Below, piece by piece: positions 23,103 through 25,323 of a stretch of DNA of 25,323 bases. The notes beneath the pieces were generated by a model. It worked only from the letters and a program-made list of their open reading frames with translations. It was not told the DNA's origin and did not search any database. Each line of letters opens with the position of its first letter. Within the stretch, counting starts at the first letter, position 1. The position numbers and the translations under genes were made by a program. The stretch is from positions 1-25,323 of the forward strand of contig CACXGJ010000138.1 of assembly GCA_902767125.1 (NCBI GenBank). The letters are read 5' to 3'. This stretch comes from an uncultured Ruminococcus sp. (GTDB taxonomy: Bacteria > Bacillota > Clostridia > Oscillospirales > Acutalibacteraceae).

Positions 23103-23134
23103 ACTCCCTTACAATTCCCCATAGGGGACAAAAA
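23103..23134 (+). repeat. Repeat unit 3 of the hairpin array
   Basis: Core AATTCCCCATAGGGGACA at 23113-23130, preceded by TACTCCCTTAC. Its downstream end runs into an A-tract and then the terminator, as a degenerate last CRISPR repeat might. Confidence 0.7.
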
Positions 23135-23138
23135 ATAG

Positions 23139-23175
23139 ACTCCAAAACAAATAATGTTTTGGAGTTATTTTTATT
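23139..23175 (+). terminator. Intrinsic terminator of the repeat-hairpin RNA
   Basis: A 10-bp perfect stem, ACTCCAAAAC (23139-23148) with its complement (23156-23165), a 7-nt loop, then TATTTTTATT. The minus-strand tail (CTATTTTTT) is also T-rich, so it may stop transcription both ways. Confidence 0.85.
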
Positions 23176-23190
23176 GCAACAAAGAAAAAA

Positions 23191-23219
23191 CCGAACTGCT
23201 TTTCTCAAAAACAGTTCGG
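23191..23219 (-). terminator. Intrinsic terminator of the EF-G-like gene
   Basis: CCGAACTG (23191-23198) pairs with CAGTTCGG (23212-23219), with an inner TTTT/AAAA extension. On the minus strand it is followed by TTTTTTCTTTG, about 20 bases after the stop codon at 23239. Confidence 0.9.
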
Positions 23220-23238
23220 CTCAATTATTGATCGTTAA

Positions 23239-25296
23239 TTATTCTTTTGTGTCGGCAATAACCTTTTGTGCGACCATTGCAGGTGCTTCTTCATAGCGGA
23301 CAAATTCAAAGCTGAAATATCCTCTGCCTTGAGTTGCCTGACGAACAAATGTCGAAAAGTCGCTCATCTCTGCCTGCGGAACTTCCGCTTCAATGGTCTG
23401 CATACGGTCTTCTGACGGGTTCATGCCAAGCACACGTCCACGACGTTTTGTAACTTCGCCCATGACATCACCCATGTTTGCATCAGGCACTGTTGCCTTG
23501 AGCAAACCTACAGGCTCAAGCAGTACAGGACTTGCTTTCGGCATACCGTCTTTATATGCAAGTGCGGCGGCTGTTTTGAATGACATTTCGGAGGAGTCTA
23601 CGGGGTGATATGAACCGTCATAGAGAGTTGCTTTGAGTCCGACAACGGGGAAGCCTGCAAGAGGTCCCTTTGAAATGCTGTCACGGAGTCCCTTTTCGAC
23701 TGCAGGGAAGAAGCCCTTCGGAACCGCACCGCCGACTACTCTTTCTTCAAATATCATATCATCACTTTCACATGGGGAGAACTCTATCCATACATCACCG
23801 AACTGTCCGTGACCGCCTGTCTGTTTCTTGTAACGTCCCTGAACCTTGACGGTTTTTCTGATGGTCTCACGGTATGCTACCTTCGGCTTTGACAGTACAA
23901 CGTCTACACTGTACTTTGATTTAAGTTTGGAAACAACTACATCAAGGTGTTGTTCGCCCATTCCGCTGACAAGCATCTGATGTGTTTCGTGATTTGTTTC
24001 AAATTTGATGGTGGGGTCTTCTTCGCAAAGTTTAGCTATACCGAGTGCAACCTTTTCTTCATCGCCCTTTGTCTTCGGAGCAATAGCCATTGTAAGTGAC
24101 GGTGCAGGATATTCTATACCGTCAAGGACAACTTTTCTTGCAGGAGCTGAAAGGGTATCGCCTGTATTTGTTGCAGAGAGCTTTGCAACTGCACCAATAT
24201 CACCTGCACCTATATAGGGAGCATCCTCAAGCTTCTTTCCTTTGATGGTCATGACCTTTGCTATTCTTTCGGTGTTGCCCGTTCTCATGTTCACAAGAGG
24301 AGTATCGGCTGATACCTTACCCGAAATTACTTTGAAGTATGACAGCTTACCTACAAACGGATCGGCTATTGTTTTGAATACGATAGCGGCAGGCATAGCA
24401 TCATCCTTTACATTCAGCTCAACAGGGTTGCCCTCTGTATCAACTGCAAGCTCGCCTGATTTTTCCTCGGCACTCGGTGCAAGCCATATAAGACCGTTCA
24501 AAAGCTGTTCAACGCCGTAAGTCAAAAGAGCATCACCGCAGAATACAGGGCTTATTGTACCATTCTTTACACCGTGACTTATACCTACGATTATTTCTTC
24601 GGGAGTAAATTCCTCGCCCGAGAAATATTTCTCGAACATTTCATCGCTTGTTTCGGCAACTGCTTCATTTATGGCAGTTCTCAAGCCCTCAAGGCGATCA
24701 CCCATATCGGGGATCGGAACAACGGTTACTTTGCCGTTTATATATTTATAAGCCTTGTATTCAAGAAGATTTACATAACAATCTGCCTGACCGTCAACTA
24801 TATACGGAACTACAACAGGGCATACAGATGGACCGAAGGATGATTTAAGGCTTTCAAAAACACGGTAGAATCTTGCACTTTCATCGCAAAGACCGTTTAC
24901 GAAGAATACCTTTGTAAGACCTCTTTTATCGGCAGCTTTTACAGCCTTTTCGGTACCGACGCTTACACCGCCCTTGCCCGAAACCGTGATGAGCATTGTA
25001 TCGGCAGCTCTTGAAGCTTCACACAGACCGCCTTCAAAGTCAAAAAGCCCGGGAGCATCAATGATATTTATCTTCTTATTTTTCCATTCAAGAGGAGCTA
25101 CACAAGCCTGTACAGAGGTTTTTCTCTTTATTTCTTCGGGATCGAAGTCGCATACGGTGTTGCCTTCGCTGACTTTACCGAGTCTTTCGGAGCCGCCGCA
25201 CAAATAAAGCATAGCTTCCGCAAGAGATGTCTTACCCGAGCCACTGTGACCGGCAAGGGCAATATTGATAATATTTTTTGCGTTATACTGTTTCAA
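23239..25296 (-). CDS. Elongation factor G paralogue with non-canonical GTPase motifs
   Basis: A 685-residue protein with the domain order of EF-G: G domain, domain II (about 290-385), domain III, domain IV (GGHGQFGDVWIEFSP) and domain V (LEPVGLLKATVPDANMGDVMGEVTKRRGRVLGM). EF-G moves tRNAs and mRNA through the ribosome or recycles it. G1 is intact (GHSGSGKT, 16-23), but G3 reads DAPGLFDF (80-87), with Leu84 where translational GTPases carry the catalytic His, and the G4 NKxD position reads NGLC (134-137). I take it as a divergent paralogue of the EF-G2 type, not the main EF-G. It starts with TTG at 25296, eight bases after a perfect AGGAGG; no ATG is available nearby. The promoter lies beyond the window. 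Confidence 0.85.
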   Translation of the reverse strand: MKQYNAKNIINIALAGHSGSGKTSLAEAMLYLCGGSERLGKVSEGNTVCDFDPEEIKRKTSVQACVAPLEWKNKKINIIDAPGLFDFEGGLCEASRAADTMLITVSGKGGVSVGTEKAVKAADKRGLTKVFFVNGLCDESARFYRVFESLKSSFGPSVCPVVVPYIVDGQADCYVNLLEYKAYKYINGKVTVVPIPDMGDRLEGLRTAINEAVAETSDEMFEKYFSGEEFTPEEIIVGISHGVKNGTISPVFCGDALLTYGVEQLLNGLIWLAPSAEEKSGELAVDTEGNPVELNVKDDAMPAAIVFKTIADPFVGKLSYFKVISGKVSADTPLVNMRTGNTERIAKVMTIKGKKLEDAPYIGAGDIGAVAKLSATNTGDTLSAPARKVVLDGIEYPAPSLTMAIAPKTKGDEEKVALGIAKLCEEDPTIKFETNHETHQMLVSGMGEQHLDVVVSKLKSKYSVDVVLSKPKVAYRETIRKTVKVQGRYKKQTGGHGQFGDVWIEFSPCESDDMIFEERVVGGAVPKGFFPAVEKGLRDSISKGPLAGFPVVGLKATLYDGSYHPVDSSEMSFKTAAALAYKDGMPKASPVLLEPVGLLKATVPDANMGDVMGEVTKRRGRVLGMNPSEDRMQTIEAEVPQAEMSDFSTFVRQATQGRGYFSFEFVRYEEAPAMVAQKVIADTKE

Positions 25297-25323
25297 AAGT
25301 TTTGCCTCCTTGTAATTAGAATA

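Larger units (their letters stand above)
22966..23172 (+). ncRNA. Repeat-hairpin small RNA, possibly an orphan CRISPR-like array
   Basis: A self-contained unit of about 205 nt: a consensus promoter, three imperfect repeats at spacings of 63 and 61 bp, and a terminator. Each repeat contains a UCCCC-AUA-GGGGA hairpin (stems at 22992-23004, 23055-23067, 23116-23128) followed by AC. In the second copy one C is T, which keeps pairing as a U-G wobble in plus-strand RNA but becomes a C-A mismatch on the minus strand. A repeat of about 30 nt leaves unique sequence of about 31-33 nt between copies, the geometry of a small CRISPR array. No cas gene lies in the window, and repeat ends are degenerate. 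The alternative is a hairpin-repeat regulatory RNA whose C-rich motifs could pair with G-rich ribosome-binding sites. Confidence 0.6.

Noticed and set aside
22951..23208. An 85-codon minus-strand reading frame across the repeat region, with recurring SPIG/SPMG-like residues.
   Set aside because: Its periodicity simply reflects the DNA repeats. It overlaps the plus-strand promoter and terminator, shows no ribosome-binding site or family resemblance, and would start within the terminator region.

Overview
The window looks like chromosomal DNA of a low-to-moderate GC, endospore-forming Firmicute, most likely an Oscillospiraceae/Ruminococcus relative. The evidence is strong AGGAGG ribosome-binding sites, occasional TTG starts, AT-rich intergenic DNA with TTGACA/TATAAT promoters, the Firmicutes gene sets rimP-nusA-ylxR-ylxQ-infB, rny/ymdB/spoVS and fakA-recG, and a two-HTH regulator type common in Clostridia. 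The genus is inferred from general resemblance; no rRNA or other phylogenetic marker was compared.

Layout. (1) 1-5100, minus strand: the transcription/translation operon rimP-nusA-ylxR-ylxQ-infB, with its own promoter and a GNRA-capped leader hairpin, ending at a strong stem-loop. rbfA does not follow infB within the window. (2) 5109-7300, minus strand: an Rrf2-type iron-sulfur-like regulator coupled to rmuC; rmuC carries three 55-residue coiled-coil repeats. (3) 7322-9466: a 547-residue two-HTH regulator of unknown role and, beyond its start, a 465-bp AT-rich region with dyad repeats, a plus-strand promoter and a long hairpin that may be a small RNA. (4) 9429-12910, minus strand: a zinc-dependent phospholipase C-like protein downstream of a PcrA/UvrD helicase. 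(5) 13014-13985, plus strand: a GH25 muramidase with a C-terminal LysM. (6) 13986-14446: a gap with a possible promoter-hairpin-terminator unit. (7) 14447-18228, plus strand: rny, an unknown cysteine-rich protein, ymdB and spoVS; the unknown gene sits inside the rny-ymdB-spoVS order known from Bacillus. (8) 18282-22921, plus strand: fakA, recG and a 2H-phosphoesterase-like protein. (9) 22931-23172: a compact non-coding unit with a consensus promoter, three regularly spaced imperfect repeats each centred on a small hairpin, and an intrinsic terminator. (10) 23191-25310, minus strand: an EF-G paralogue with non-canonical GTPase motifs.

Most protein genes are housekeeping: translation initiation, transcription termination/antitermination, RNA decay, fatty-acid activation and recombination. 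The best candidate for something undescribed is the 22931-23172 RNA unit, which reads either as an orphan three-repeat CRISPR-like transcript without cas genes here or as a repeat-hairpin small RNA. Second is the dyad/hairpin region upstream of the two-HTH regulator. No complete mobile element, rRNA or tRNA was recognised.
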